Shown: piece by piece, positions 14,347 to 21,378 of the stretch
How positions within the stretch are numbered: position 1 is the first letter of the stretch
Layout of the letters: the number at the start of each line of letters is the position of its first letter
NCBI GenBank assembly: GCA_964599655.1
Contig: CAZRGV010000096.1
Coordinates: 1-24,582 of the forward strand
Source: CAZRGV01 sp964599655
Lineage (GTDB): Bacteria > Planctomycetota > Planctomycetia > Isosphaerales > Isosphaeraceae
DNA: 24,582 nt
Direction of reading: 5' to 3'
The notes under the pieces: generated by a model
The model's input: only the letters and a program-made list of their open reading frames with translations
The model's database searches: none
Told to the model about the DNA's origin: nothing
Position numbers and translations under genes: made by a program

Positions 14347-15718
14347 TCAGGATGCGGCGGTCAGATTGCCTTCAATCCTGCCCGAGCGGTCGTTGCCCTG
14401 GATGTCGCCGTGCAGCCCCTTCGTGACGATGTTGCCTTGAACCAGATTGTCCCGGCAGTCTCCCGCCAGCTCGATCGCCAGGCGCATCCGCCGTTCCGAT
14501 CGCTCCTCACTGACGGTGTTGCCGCAGACCCGGCAGCGTCGGCAGTCCAGCAGCCAGACGCCTCGGTGCGCCGGGTCTCGGATCTGACAGTCGGTCACGG
14601 CGAGATCGCGGCAGCGAACCAGGCTGATGGTTCCCCCTTCGTTCTCGCCGCCCGCCAGGCAGTTGCGGAAGGTCTGGCCCGAGATCGAGCCGACCTCGCA
14701 GTCTTCGAGACGAATGCCGTCGATGACTCCACGCTCGGGGCGATAGGCCCATCCGTACGTGTTGCCCGAGAGGGTCAGTCCNNNNNNNNNNNNNNNACGA
14801 CTTGGCCAGCACGCTCAGCTCGTGGCCGTCGTAGATCGAGTTGCCGGTGACAACGACGCGCTGGGCGTGTTCGAGGTGCAGGTTGATCGTCTGGCTGCCG
14901 ATCACGTTCCCCGAGATGACGAGAATGCGAGCATTCGTGAGCGTTTCCCCCGGCGCGCCGACGACCCGGATGTTCGCCCCCTTCGGCGACGGCTTGGCCT
15001 GGATCGTGTTGCCGGTGATGGCGACCTCGCTGATGATCCCGTCGCGGGCCTCAAACAGAATCTCGGCGGAGTCCTCGATCATCGGATCGAAGTTGTACTC
15101 GATGTCGTTGCCGCTGATCTGGAGGTTGTGGACGTCGCCGTCGAGGCTGCGAACGCCGGCCTTCTTGTTGTAGCTGATGTGGTTGCCGACGAGGTTGATC
15201 TGGTGCAGGTTCACGCGGTCGAGAAAGACGCCGTGCCGCGAATTGTCGTAAACCTGCGAGTTGGCCAGCAAAAAGTTCCGGTTCCGGTTCACAAGGTGGA
15301 CGCCGTGCCGGCATCGACGGATCAGCACGCCCGAGACGGTGGCCATCATCGTATGGTCGAGCCGGATGCCGTCGGCCTCGGGATGCTCGCCGACGATCTC
15401 GAGCCCCTGAACCGTCGGAAACCGCTCGCGAGACCAAACCGGTTCCTTGACCGACTCCGGATCGGCCGTTCCCTGATGGGAGCCGACCAGGAGGATCGCA
15501 GGGCCCGCGCCGGCCATGATCAACCGAGGGGTTCCACTGTCGCCCCGGATGCCAAGAGGCCCTTTGCGAGTCAGGTCGAGGGTCAGCGGTCGCGTGATCC
15601 GATAGGTCCCTTTCGCCAGTTCGAGAACGCCGTCGCCGTCGTCGATGGCGTGCTGGAGCGCCTCCGTATCGTCCGTCTGTCCGTCTCCCGCGGCACCGAA
15701 GTTCAGGGCGTGCGACAT
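14347..15718 (-). CDS. Right-handed parallel beta-helix protein (pectate-lyase-3 like), interrupted by an assembly gap
   Basis: The protein begins MSHALNFGAAGDGQTDDTEA; the NFGAAGDGQTDDTEAL phrase is the classic start of pectate-lyase-superfamily/GH28-related proteins. Repeating coils follow (for example LLANSQVYDNSRHGVFL, INLVGNHISYNKKAGV and LQISGNDIEYN, each about 22 residues), with the regular N-x-I rungs of a right-handed beta-helix. The start has GGAGG at 15726-15730, seven bases upstream. The run of N at 14782-14796 breaks the reading frame: downstream of it the coils continue in a different frame (GLTLSGNTYGWAYRPERG... to the TGA at 14347), so the true gap is not 15 bases, or there is an indel. 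Total length is about 457 residues. No signal peptide is visible. The enzymatic activity (lyase, hydrolase or only binding) cannot be decided; no catalytic motif is obvious. Confidence 0.85.
14782..14796. other. Assembly gap (15 N)
   Basis: Fifteen ambiguous bases inside the beta-helix gene. The flanking reading frames do not match across it, so its stated size is probably a placeholder. Confidence 0.98.
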
Positions 15719-15804
15719 GCGAGGACCTCCATCGATCAGGATGCGCGTGGCAGGTTGGCGAGGACCGTTTTCCAATCGGGCCTCATGATCGCGCGCCGTT
15801 CGCG

Positions 15805-15839
15805 GAGAAGAAAGAGGCCGGAGTCTCGCGACCCCGGCC
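15805..15839 (-). terminator. Intrinsic terminator after the 74-residue protein gene
   Basis: On the minus strand, GGCCGGGGT (15839-15831) pairs with ACTCCGGCC (15824-15816), nine pairs with one G-U, around a six-base CGCGAG loop. It is followed by the pyrimidine-rich TCTTTCTTCTC. It lies 56 bases past the stop of the 74-residue gene and before the beta-helix gene, which suggests that these two are separate transcripts. Confidence 0.7.
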
Positions 15840-15894
15840 GGCTTTCGGAGCGAATCGGGTTGTCCCGCGTCGCGATCAAGCATCAAGGATCAGG

Positions 15895-16119
15895 TCAAGA
15901 TCCCTGGCGTCCCGACTGCTGGTGACCGCGACCGATGTCGACCATATGGTCGCGGATGGACGCCTCGGCGTCGCGGGCCTTCTGGCTTTCGGCCGCCTCG
16001 CGCGCCTGCTCGGCCACGAGGTCGTGGGTCGGCTTCGGCTGGCCGGTCTTCGGAGCACTGGCGGTCGGCGCGGCCTTGGGGGCCTTGTCCTTCGGCGCTT
16101 TCTTTTCCTTGTCCTTCAT
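15895..16119 (-). CDS. Small charged protein of unknown function
   Basis: A 74-residue protein, not recognised. The N-terminal 30 residues are rich in Lys, Ala and Pro (MKDKEKKAPKDKAPKAAPTA), probably disordered. Residues about 31-60 (THDLVAEQAREAAESQKARD...) look like an amphipathic, charged helix, and the tail contains GRGHQQSG. There is no signal peptide or membrane segment. The call rests on a strong ribosome binding site (AAGGAG six bases before the ATG) and a convincing terminator downstream, both specific to this frame. It lies 164 bases downstream of hsp20 on the same strand and could be co-transcribed with it, so a stress-related or nucleic-acid-binding role is possible but only inferred from position and composition. 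Confidence 0.7.
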   Translation of the reverse strand: MKDKEKKAPKDKAPKAAPTASAPKTGQPKPTHDLVAEQAREAAESQKARDAEASIRDHMVDIGRGHQQSGRQGS

Positions 16120-16254
16120 GGCGTTCTCCTTGGCGGGCCGGACCCGCGGGTCATGGGGTGTTGGCGCGACGTCGTCCGGTTCCTTGGCGGCATTGTTGGA
16201 GAGCCCCTCGGCGCGCCTGGCTCGTGGTCGGGGGGGTGAACCAGGAGGCCAGGT

Positions 16255-16276
16255 GATTCGCCGAGGGGCGCGAATC
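16255..16276 (-). terminator. Possible hairpin terminator after hsp20
   Basis: GATTCGC (16255-16261) and GCGAATC (16270-16276) are perfect inverted repeats around an eight-base loop, eight bases beyond the hsp20 stop. There is no T-run, so termination is uncertain; it may instead protect the mRNA 3' end. Confidence 0.4.
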
Positions 16277-16283
16277 GTCGTGG

Positions 16284-16730
16284 CTACTTGCCCGTTCCGA
16301 TCTTGATCTGTTTCGGCCGGACCTCGTGGACCTTGGGCAAGGTGAGGGTCAATACGCCGTTTTCAAAGTCGGCGCTGGCCTTGTCGGAGTCGACCGGCGT
16401 GGGCAGTGTCACCGCGCGCTGGAAGGAGCCGGCGCGGCGTTCTCGGATGTGCCAGGTCTCCCCCTTCTTCTCCTCCTCGAACTTGCTTTCACCGCGGATC
16501 GTCAGGACATCGCCGTGCACGGTGATCTGAACGTCCTCGGGCTTGACGCCTGGAAGCGAGGCCTTGACCACGAATTCGTTCTCCGTCTCGACGACATCCA
16601 GCGGCAACACGGCGGGCCCTCGGGCCGCCGGAGCGCCTGGCGGACGCACAAAGCTCTCCTGCAACAGAGAGTTCATCGCGTCGCGCAAGCTGACCATGTC
16701 ACGCAATGGGTCCCATCGTTCGATCGCCAT
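16284..16730 (-). CDS. Small heat-shock protein, Hsp20/alpha-crystallin family
   Basis: A 148-residue ATP-independent chaperone that holds unfolding proteins in large oligomers. Seen: an N-terminal arm MAIERWDPLRDMVSLRDAMN, typical of bacterial Hsp20; an alpha-crystallin domain at about 42-135 with the signature ENGVLTLTLPK (123-133) and SLPGVKPEDVQI (58-69); and a C-terminal IKI (142-144), the I-x-I motif used for oligomer assembly. The ATG at 16730 fits the family start; an in-frame ATG at 16841 would add 37 residues unlike any Hsp20 and begins inside a hairpin. The Shine-Dalgarno AAGGGG (16739-16744) lies eight bases upstream and is predicted to be paired in a hairpin. The 74-residue gene follows on the same strand. 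Confidence 0.95.
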   Translation of the reverse strand: MAIERWDPLRDMVSLRDAMNSLLQESFVRPPGAPAARGPAVLPLDVVETENEFVVKASLPGVKPEDVQITVHGDVLTIRGESKFEEEKKGETWHIRERRAGSFQRAVTLPTPVDSDKASADFENGVLTLTLPKVHEVRPKQIKIGTGK

Positions 16731-16738
16731 CGGTGCTG

Positions 16739-16761
16739 CCCCTTTTTTTCTGGAAAAGGAG
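16739..16761 (-). promoter_or_regulatory. Hairpin sequestering the hsp20 Shine-Dalgarno (fourU-like RNA thermometer candidate)
   Basis: In the hsp20 leader RNA, CUCCUUUU (16761-16754) can pair with AAAAGGGG (16746-16739), eight pairs with one U-G, around the seven-base loop CCAGAAA. The 3' arm is the Shine-Dalgarno itself. Four consecutive U-A pairs next to the ribosome binding site, directly upstream of a small heat-shock gene, resemble fourU-type thermometers, which open on heating. The pairing is read from the sequence; the temperature response is inference. Confidence 0.55.
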
Positions 16762-16811
16762 GAACTTACAACCCCGACCGGGCCGATCGCGACCCGGAAC
16801 ACCCGACCAAC

Positions 16812-16848
16812 AAAAAACCCCTCACGTGCAAACCGATGCACGGAGGGG
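16812..16848 (-). terminator. Intrinsic-terminator-like hairpin in the hsp20 leader
   Basis: On the minus strand CCCCTC-CGTGCA (16848-16837) pairs with TGCACG-T-GAGGGG (16830-16818): 12 pairs with one bulged T and a six-base loop, followed at once by six T (16817-16812). It lies 82 bases upstream of the hsp20 start, with no minus-strand gene ending nearby, so it may be an attenuator in the leader or the end of a short leader RNA. Confidence 0.65.
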
Positions 16849-16900
16849 CCGTCATAGCCGACGTCGCGCCGCCTGTCGTAAGCAAACGCGTCACACCTTG

Positions 16901-16929
16901 ACTCTAACCGGCGCGACGGCGCCAGGCAA
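16901..16929 (-). promoter_or_regulatory. Possible hsp20 promoter
   Basis: On the minus strand TTGCCT (16929-16924) and TAGAGT (16906-16901) are 17 bases apart, each matching four of six sigma-70 positions. Transcription would begin near 16894 and include both leader hairpins. In this GC-rich background the match is only moderately convincing; a heat-shock sigma promoter elsewhere is possible. Confidence 0.35.
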
Positions 16930-17064
16930 GATCCGACTTATACGAAAAAGGGCCGATTCCGCCTGGAGGGTTCGAGACACCGACCGACTGGCCCTCCAAA
17001 GACGGCGACGGCTCGCGAGGGCCGAGCCACGACGGTGTGCGTTCCACGTCGTCAACCACCGCGT

Positions 17065-17080
17065 CCTGGTGTACCATCAG
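17065..17080 (+). promoter_or_regulatory. Element CCTGGTGTACCATCAG upstream of the cupin gene
   Basis: The same 16 bases occur upstream of ubiE (11864-11881), where two extra bases (TA) split them 9+7. Here the element ends 64 bases before the cupin ATG and overlaps a weak promoter-like pair, TCGTCA and TACCAT, 17 bases apart. It could be a shared promoter or regulator site. Confidence 0.35.
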
Positions 17081-17144
17081 AGCCAACGGGGCGTCCAGGA
17101 CGCTCCTTCCGCCCGGTGTCGAGACCGAGGAGTGTGCGTTCCCC

Positions 17145-17510
17145 ATGCCCGAGCTGATTTCCCAGCCCGCTCGGATCGAGGCGGCGGGCAACAAGCCGAA
17201 GCGCATCGACGAGTACGTCGGGCGCGTCAACTCCCGAACCGAGACCCTGAGCATCGCCCACATGCGAAGCCCCGAAGGCTGGGTCGAGCCGGGACAGACG
17301 CCGGCGTTCGATGAATACACCGTGGTCCTCCGAGGTCTCTTGCGCGTCGAGCATCGCGAGGGGGCGCTCGACGTCCGGGCCGGCCAGGCGGTCATCGTCC
17401 GTGCCGGCGAATGGGTCCGCTACAGCACCCCGGACGCCGAAGGGGCGGAGTACATCGCCGTCTGCTCGCCCGCCTTTTCGCTTGAGACCGCCCATCGCGA
17501 CGTCGACTAA
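17145..17510 (+). CDS. Small cupin-fold protein with degenerate metal site
   Basis: A 121-residue protein that fits a single cupin beta-barrel. The first cupin motif region is recognisable as EPGQTPAFDEYTVVLRGLLRV (about 48-68): the Glu (DEY) and the Gly at the turn are conserved, but the two His of the usual H-x-H are absent. The second motif region, AGQAVIVRAGEWVRYSTPD, has the Gly turn but lacks its His. It may therefore bind no metal, or act as a binding protein or a non-metal isomerase. No signal peptide. The ATG at 17145 was chosen because no other in-frame start has a better context; GAGGAG lies 12 bases upstream, a rather long spacing. It is divergent from hsp20 and followed after 74 bases by an SDR gene on the same strand. 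Confidence 0.8.
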   Translation: MPELISQPARIEAAGNKPKRIDEYVGRVNSRTETLSIAHMRSPEGWVEPGQTPAFDEYTVVLRGLLRVEHREGALDVRAGQAVIVRAGEWVRYSTPDAEGAEYIAVCSPAFSLETAHRDVD

Positions 17511-17584
17511 GCCTCCTTCGCCGTTGCCTGGAATCCACTCGCGGAATCGCTTGTCCGTGCAAACACTCACGTAAGGTGGCGAGA

Positions 17585-18451
17585 ATGTCCGACCGGAATC
17601 GAACGATGAGCGGCAAGACCTGTGTGGTCACCGGCGCCACGTCGGGGATCGGCGAGGTCGCGGCCCTGGAGCTGGCCCGCCGAGGCGCGACGGTCGTCAT
17701 CGTGGGCCGCAACGCGGAGAAGTGCGCGACGACCGTCGACCGGCTCCGACGAGAGACCGGCAACGAGGCCGTGGAAAGCCTGGTCGCCGATCTCTCCGTC
17801 CAGGCCGACATCCGACGGCTCGCGCAAGACATCCAGGAACGATTCGACCGCCTCGACGTCTTGCTCAACAACGCGGGGGCCATGTTCCCCAAGCGGCGCG
17901 AGAGCGCCGACGGCATCGAGATGACGCTCGCCCTGAACCACCTGGGTTACTTCCTGCTTACGCTCGAGCTCCTGGAACGGCTCAAGGCCAGCGCGCCGTC
18001 GAGGGTCGTCAACGTGGCCTCCGACGCCCATCGCATGGTCCGCGGGATCGACTTCGACGATCTCCAGGCCCGTCGGAGCTACCGGGGCTTCCGCCTCTAC
18101 GGCCAGTCGAAACTGGCCAACATCCTCTTCACGCGCGAGCTCGCCCGACGGCTCGAGGGGACCGGCGTCACGGCCAACGCGCTTCATCCGGGCTTCGTGG
18201 CCACCAACTTCATGGCCGGCGAAGGGCTGGCCAACATGGCGATGCGCGGGCTCGCCCGGGTCTTGGCCCTGAGCCCCGAGAAAGGGGCCGAGACCTCGAC
18301 CTACCTGGCCACGTCACCCGACGTCGAGGGCGTCAGCGGACGCTACTTCGTTCAGTGCAAGCCGGCCGAGCCGACGTCCGCCGGGCGCGACGACGAGGCC
18401 GCGCGACGGCTCTGGGAGGTCAGCGAGCAACTGACCGGACGCGCGTCCTGA
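17585..18451 (+). CDS. SDR family NAD(P)-dependent oxidoreductase, retinol-dehydrogenase-like
   Basis: A 288-residue short-chain dehydrogenase. Seen: TGATSGIG (16-23), with R42 after strand 2 favouring NADP(H); NNAG (95-98); Ser146 in VVNVASDAH; Tyr172 and Lys176 in LYGQSKLANILF; and HPGFVATNF. The N-A-S-x-A-H and Y-x-x-S-K-L-A-N phrases are typical of the retinol dehydrogenase/WWOX-like branch rather than fatty-acid FabG. The substrate is unknown. ATG 17585 has AAGGTGG five bases before it; an upstream in-frame GTG (17576) adds only three residues, and ATG 17606 would remove seven. Its 3' end converges with the histone-like gene, with a strong hairpin between them. Confidence 0.9.
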   Translation: MSDRNRTMSGKTCVVTGATSGIGEVAALELARRGATVVIVGRNAEKCATTVDRLRRETGNEAVESLVADLSVQADIRRLAQDIQERFDRLDVLLNNAGAMFPKRRESADGIEMTLALNHLGYFLLTLELLERLKASAPSRVVNVASDAHRMVRGIDFDDLQARRSYRGFRLYGQSKLANILFTRELARRLEGTGVTANALHPGFVATNFMAGEGLANMAMRGLARVLALSPEKGAETSTYLATSPDVEGVSGRYFVQCKPAEPTSAGRDDEAARRLWEVSEQLTGRAS

Positions 18452-18501
18452 GCCGCCTTCGATGGCCGATCGCGTGCCGTCGCGGTTCGGCACTCGCCGA
18501 A

Positions 18502-18537
18502 CGAAAACGCCCTGGTTCCCGCCGGAATCAGGGCGTT
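18502..18537 (-). terminator. Terminator of the histone-like gene, between convergent genes
   Basis: AACGCCCTGGTTCC (18506-18519) pairs with GGAATCAGGGCGTT (18524-18537), 14 pairs with one G-T, around a four-base loop. On the minus strand the stem runs into TTTT then CG, so it should terminate the histone-like gene, which ends at 18572. It may also stop the plus-strand SDR transcript. Confidence 0.8.
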
Positions 18538-18571
18538 GCGGGTCGTCTCGCCTTCGGTCGCCGTGAGCAAT

Positions 18572-18970
18572 TCAGGCCGAGGGAGCCGGGGCCGGCTCAG
18601 GCGCGGGAGCGGCCGGAAGGTGCTTCTCGCCGGCCTTGGTGATCAGGTAACGGTACTGGCCGGTCGCCTTGTTCTTGCTCCCCTTCTTCACGAGCTTCCG
18701 TTCCAGCAGGGCCTCGATGGTCCGCAGGTCGTTCTTGTTCGCGGTCTCGAAGCCGGTCTCGCCCGCGTCCTTGATCTTCTTGAGGAACTCGGTCTGACGC
18801 TCGTTGATCTTGACCGCCGCCACCTTCTTCTTGGCCGGCGCGGTGCCGTTGGCCGGCGCCTTCGGTGACGTCCTGCTGCTCTTCGCCGCGCGCGTCCGTG
18901 CGCTCGCCTTCTTCGTCGAGGCCGCGGCCGCGGCCTTCTTGCTGGTGCCACCCTTCTTGGTCGTTGCCAT
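18572..18970 (-). CDS. Histone-H1-like Lys/Ala-rich DNA-binding protein
   Basis: A 132-residue basic protein. Residues 1-50 are a Lys/Ala/Ser/Thr-rich tail (MATTKKGGTSKKAAAAASTK then further KK/AR blocks) resembling the C-terminal tails of histone H1 and bacterial H1-like proteins. Residues about 52-118 (INERQTEFLKKIKDAGETGF...LLERKLVKKGSKNKATGQYRYLITKAGEKHL) look like a small winged-helix-type domain, with a KLV-KK-GQYRYLIT hairpin. The last residues are Ala/Pro. It probably binds DNA and helps to compact the nucleoid, a notable theme in planctomycetes. The ATG at 18970 is supported by a near-consensus promoter upstream and by the composition. GAGGGG (18981-18986) lies ten bases before the start and can pair with UUCCUC (18990-18995). 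The gene is monocistronic, with its own promoter and terminator. Confidence 0.85.
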   Translation of the reverse strand: MATTKKGGTSKKAAAAASTKKASARTRAAKSSRTSPKAPANGTAPAKKKVAAVKINERQTEFLKKIKDAGETGFETANKNDLRTIEALLERKLVKKGSKNKATGQYRYLITKAGEKHLPAAPAPEPAPAPSA

Positions 18971-18980
18971 CGTTTCAGGG

Positions 18981-18995
18981 CCCCTCGAAGAGGAA
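18981..18995 (-). promoter_or_regulatory. Short hairpin over the histone-like gene's Shine-Dalgarno
   Basis: In the leader RNA UUCCUC (18995-18990) can pair with GAGGGG (18986-18981), four Watson-Crick plus two G-U pairs, around a UUC loop. It would partly mask the ribosome binding site. Weak and speculative. Confidence 0.3.
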
Positions 18996-19037
18996 ATGCT
19001 CAGAGACCGACACCAGACGGTCGGTGCCTCCGAAAAG

Positions 19038-19066
19038 TTATTAGACGGATATATCCCATTTGTCAA
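19038..19066 (-). promoter_or_regulatory. Strong sigma-70-type promoter of the histone-like gene
   Basis: On the minus strand TTGACA (19066-19061), a perfect -35, is followed after exactly 17 bases by TAATAA (19043-19038). The spacer is AT-rich (contains GATATAT), unusual in this genome. Transcription would start near 19031, about 60 bases before the ATG. A 6-bp inverted repeat, ACCGAC-N8-GTCGGT, follows in the leader at about 19006-19025. Confidence 0.65.
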
Positions 19067-19073
19067 GACGACG

Positions 19074-21041
19074 TTAGGTGTGGATTGCGCGTTTTTTCGA
19101 TTTTTTTCTCCGAGGCGCTCCATCGACCCCCTGGAAGACCATCGCCGACCGCGCGGGCAGGTCGAGTTTGAGGGTTGCGTCGCGCCTGTCGACCGTGATC
19201 GCAGGCCCTGCGCTTCCCAGGGGAACCAGCCTCGAGACGCCTCCTCCGAGCGGTTCGACCGGAAGGGTCAAGGTTCGCGACACCGGCGCTCGGTGGAACG
19301 CGACGACGAGCGTCTCGGCCTCGCTCCGACGGGCGAAAACATACGACTCGTCGTCGGCGAACAGATCGATCAGGCGGCCGGATCGAAGCGCGGGGTGCTG
19401 GCGACGAAGCTCGATCCACGCGCGGGTCCAGAGGTACATCGACTGTTCCTCGGGCGTTCGGCCGCTGGCTTCGAACGCGTTCCGCGAGTCGCCCGCAAAG
19501 CCGCCGGGGAAGTCGCGGCGGTTGTCCGGATCGTCGCCGCCAGCCATCGCGATCTCGTCGCCGTAGAGCAGCTGAGGCGTGCCTCGCGTCGAGAGGGTCA
19601 GCGCCAGATGAAGCCGCGCGCCGTCGGTCGTCGCGCCCGGCATCGAGAGAAACCGCCGAAGGTCGTGGTTGCCCGTGAGGGTCGTCAGCCGCATCGGGTC
19701 CGCATAGAGGGCGTCGCTCCGAAGGATCGAACGCAGCGACGAGGCCGGGCCCTCACCTCGAAAGACGTTGGCCGAGGCCGCCCAGAGCGGGAAATCAAAG
19801 ACCGAGTCGAGACCCGTGTCGAGGCCATCCCACCCCTTGCGGCCGCCGAGGTAATAGCTCGTGTCGATCGGGTCCAGGTCGAGCACCTCCCCCACGATCC
19901 AGAGCCGTGGGTGCTGGCGGTGGACCGCCTGGCAGAGGTCGCGCAGGAACCGCCTCGGCACGTAAACGGCCGTGTCGAGTCGAAGGCCGTCCAGACCCGT
20001 GACGTCGACCCACCAGAGGGCGTTCTGAATCAGGTAGCGCGCCACCTCCGGCTCGTCCTGGTTGAGGTCGGGCAATTCGTCCGTGAACCAACCGTCGAGC
20101 GTGGCTCGACGCTCGGCCTCGGAGGCGTGCGGCGAGACCAGCCGATCAATCCGGAACGGGTTTCGAAGGTGCGCCGCCGATGTCCCATGAAACCAACTGT
20201 CCAGGGGCGGGTCGTCGACCCAGGGGTGTTCGTGGCCCACGTGATTGGCGACCTGATCCTGGATGATCTTCAGGCCCAACGCGTGGGCCGTCTCGACCAG
20301 CTCCCGCAAGGTCGCCAGGTCGCCGAGATGATCGTCGACGCCGTAGAAGTCGATCGCGTGATAGCCGTGATAGGCCGTGTAGGGACACCACGGTTGCGCG
20401 CAGGCCGTCAGGTCGTTCGCGTTGTCGTACCAGGGATTGAGCCAGAGCGCGGTGACGCCAAGCTCCTTGAGATACGGAAGCGCCTCGATGATCCCTCGCA
20501 GGTCGCCGCCATGAAACGCTCGAGGGTTGCGGCGGTCGCTGGCCTCCGGCGGCGCGCCTTCGGGAACGTTGTTGGAGGGGTCTCCGTCTCGAAATCGGTC
20601 AGGCATGATCAAATAGAGGATGTCGTCGTTGTTGATGCCCTGGAAGTGACTCGACCGATCGAGCGGCGCCTCGATCCGAAACGGAACGGTGGCGGTGCCA
20701 CGCTCGGTTTCCAGTCGAAGCGGGTACGCGCCGGGCGAGGCGGCCGGCGCGATCGCCACGTCCACGAACAGCGCGGTTCCCCGGGCATTGACGACCGGCT
20801 CACCCGGTACGGTCCCGTCGCGCGTCGAGGTCACCCGAGCCCCTTGCAGGTTCGTCCCTCGAATCAGCAATCGCACCGGGTTGAGCGTGTGACCGGCCCA
20901 CCAGGAGGGCGGCTCGACCTTGCGAACGATCGGCCCCGGAGATCGATCGAGATCCGAGGCTCGAAGCCTCGGCACGCCCGGACCGACCACGAGCACCGCT
21001 CCGGCGGTCCACAAACCCACGAGATAAAATCGCTTGAACAT
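19074..21041 (-). CDS. Secreted GH13 alpha-amylase-family glycosidase
   Basis: A 655-residue protein. Residues 1-30 form a signal peptide (FKRFYLVGLWTAGAVLVV core). Residues about 40-130 are a beta-sandwich N-domain of the kind seen in cyclomaltodextrinases and neopullulanases. The catalytic barrel starts near DILYLIMPDRFRDGDPSNN and carries the four GH13 regions: DQVANH (262-267), GLDGLRLDTA with nucleophile D356, GEVL with acid/base E385, and LTGNHD with D460. A C-terminal beta domain follows, and the tail is basic (RRKKSKKRAIHT). GH13 enzymes of this architecture hydrolyse alpha-1,4 (sometimes alpha-1,6) glucans such as starch, pullulan or cyclodextrins, so it probably degrades extracellular or periplasmic oligosaccharide. 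The ATG at 21041 gives the signal peptide directly; AAGGA lies about 11 bases upstream. An in-frame start further upstream would put 43 residues before it. Confidence 0.92.
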   Translation of the reverse strand: MFKRFYLVGLWTAGAVLVVGPGVPRLRASDLDRSPGPIVRKVEPPSWWAGHTLNPVRLLIRGTNLQGARVTSTRDGTVPGEPVVNARGTALFVDVAIAPAASPGAYPLRLETERGTATVPFRIEAPLDRSSHFQGINNDDILYLIMPDRFRDGDPSNNVPEGAPPEASDRRNPRAFHGGDLRGIIEALPYLKELGVTALWLNPWYDNANDLTACAQPWCPYTAYHGYHAIDFYGVDDHLGDLATLRELVETAHALGLKIIQDQVANHVGHEHPWVDDPPLDSWFHGTSAAHLRNPFRIDRLVSPHASEAERRATLDGWFTDELPDLNQDEPEVARYLIQNALWWVDVTGLDGLRLDTAVYVPRRFLRDLCQAVHRQHPRLWIVGEVLDLDPIDTSYYLGGRKGWDGLDTGLDSVFDFPLWAASANVFRGEGPASSLRSILRSDALYADPMRLTTLTGNHDLRRFLSMPGATTDGARLHLALTLSTRGTPQLLYGDEIAMAGGDDPDNRRDFPGGFAGDSRNAFEASGRTPEEQSMYLWTRAWIELRRQHPALRSGRLIDLFADDESYVFARRSEAETLVVAFHRAPVSRTLTLPVEPLGGGVSRLVPLGSAGPAITVDRRDATLKLDLPARSAMVFQGVDGAPRRKKSKKRAIHT

Positions 21042-21378
21042 TTGAGGATTGTCCTTCGATCGGCGGTGCGGCCGCCGGGCCCGTTCGAGGATGGATGGAG
21101 GACCGAAAAACACGAAAAAACTCTTGCGGCAACCGCCGACGGCCGATAAGATCCAGTTGTCGATGCTCACGACGGGTAATCGACGTGGCTAAGATGGCCC
21201 CTTCGTGCGGCTCTTCGCATGGACGGGGCTTTTTCTTCGCGCCACACACTCCCTTGTCCGATGGCCGGACAACCGGGATTTCTCTCCCTCCCGGCGCATT
21301 CCATGATGCGGTAATGGCTGCCGCGCTCAAGGCACTGGCGATGGGTTTCCCATCACAAGGTCCCTGGAGTCGGCAAAC
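21042..21378. other. Divergent intergenic region between the amylase and BON genes
   Basis: 337 bases, no credible gene. Toward the BON gene, TTGCGG and TAAGAT are 17 bases apart at about 21124-21152, a weak promoter candidate. A perfect hairpin GATGGG-TTT-CCCATC (21340-21354) lies 24 bases before the BON start. The stretch around 21100-21125 is A-rich (two runs of five or six A), unusual for this sequence. Confidence 0.45.

Larger units (their letters stand above)
16731..17144. other. Divergent intergenic region between hsp20 and the cupin gene
   Basis: 414 bases without a credible gene. Reading toward hsp20 it holds a possible promoter (16901-16929), a terminator-like hairpin (16812-16848) and a hairpin covering the ribosome binding site (16739-16761). 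Reading toward the cupin gene it holds the element 17065-17080. These are listed separately. Confidence 0.6.
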
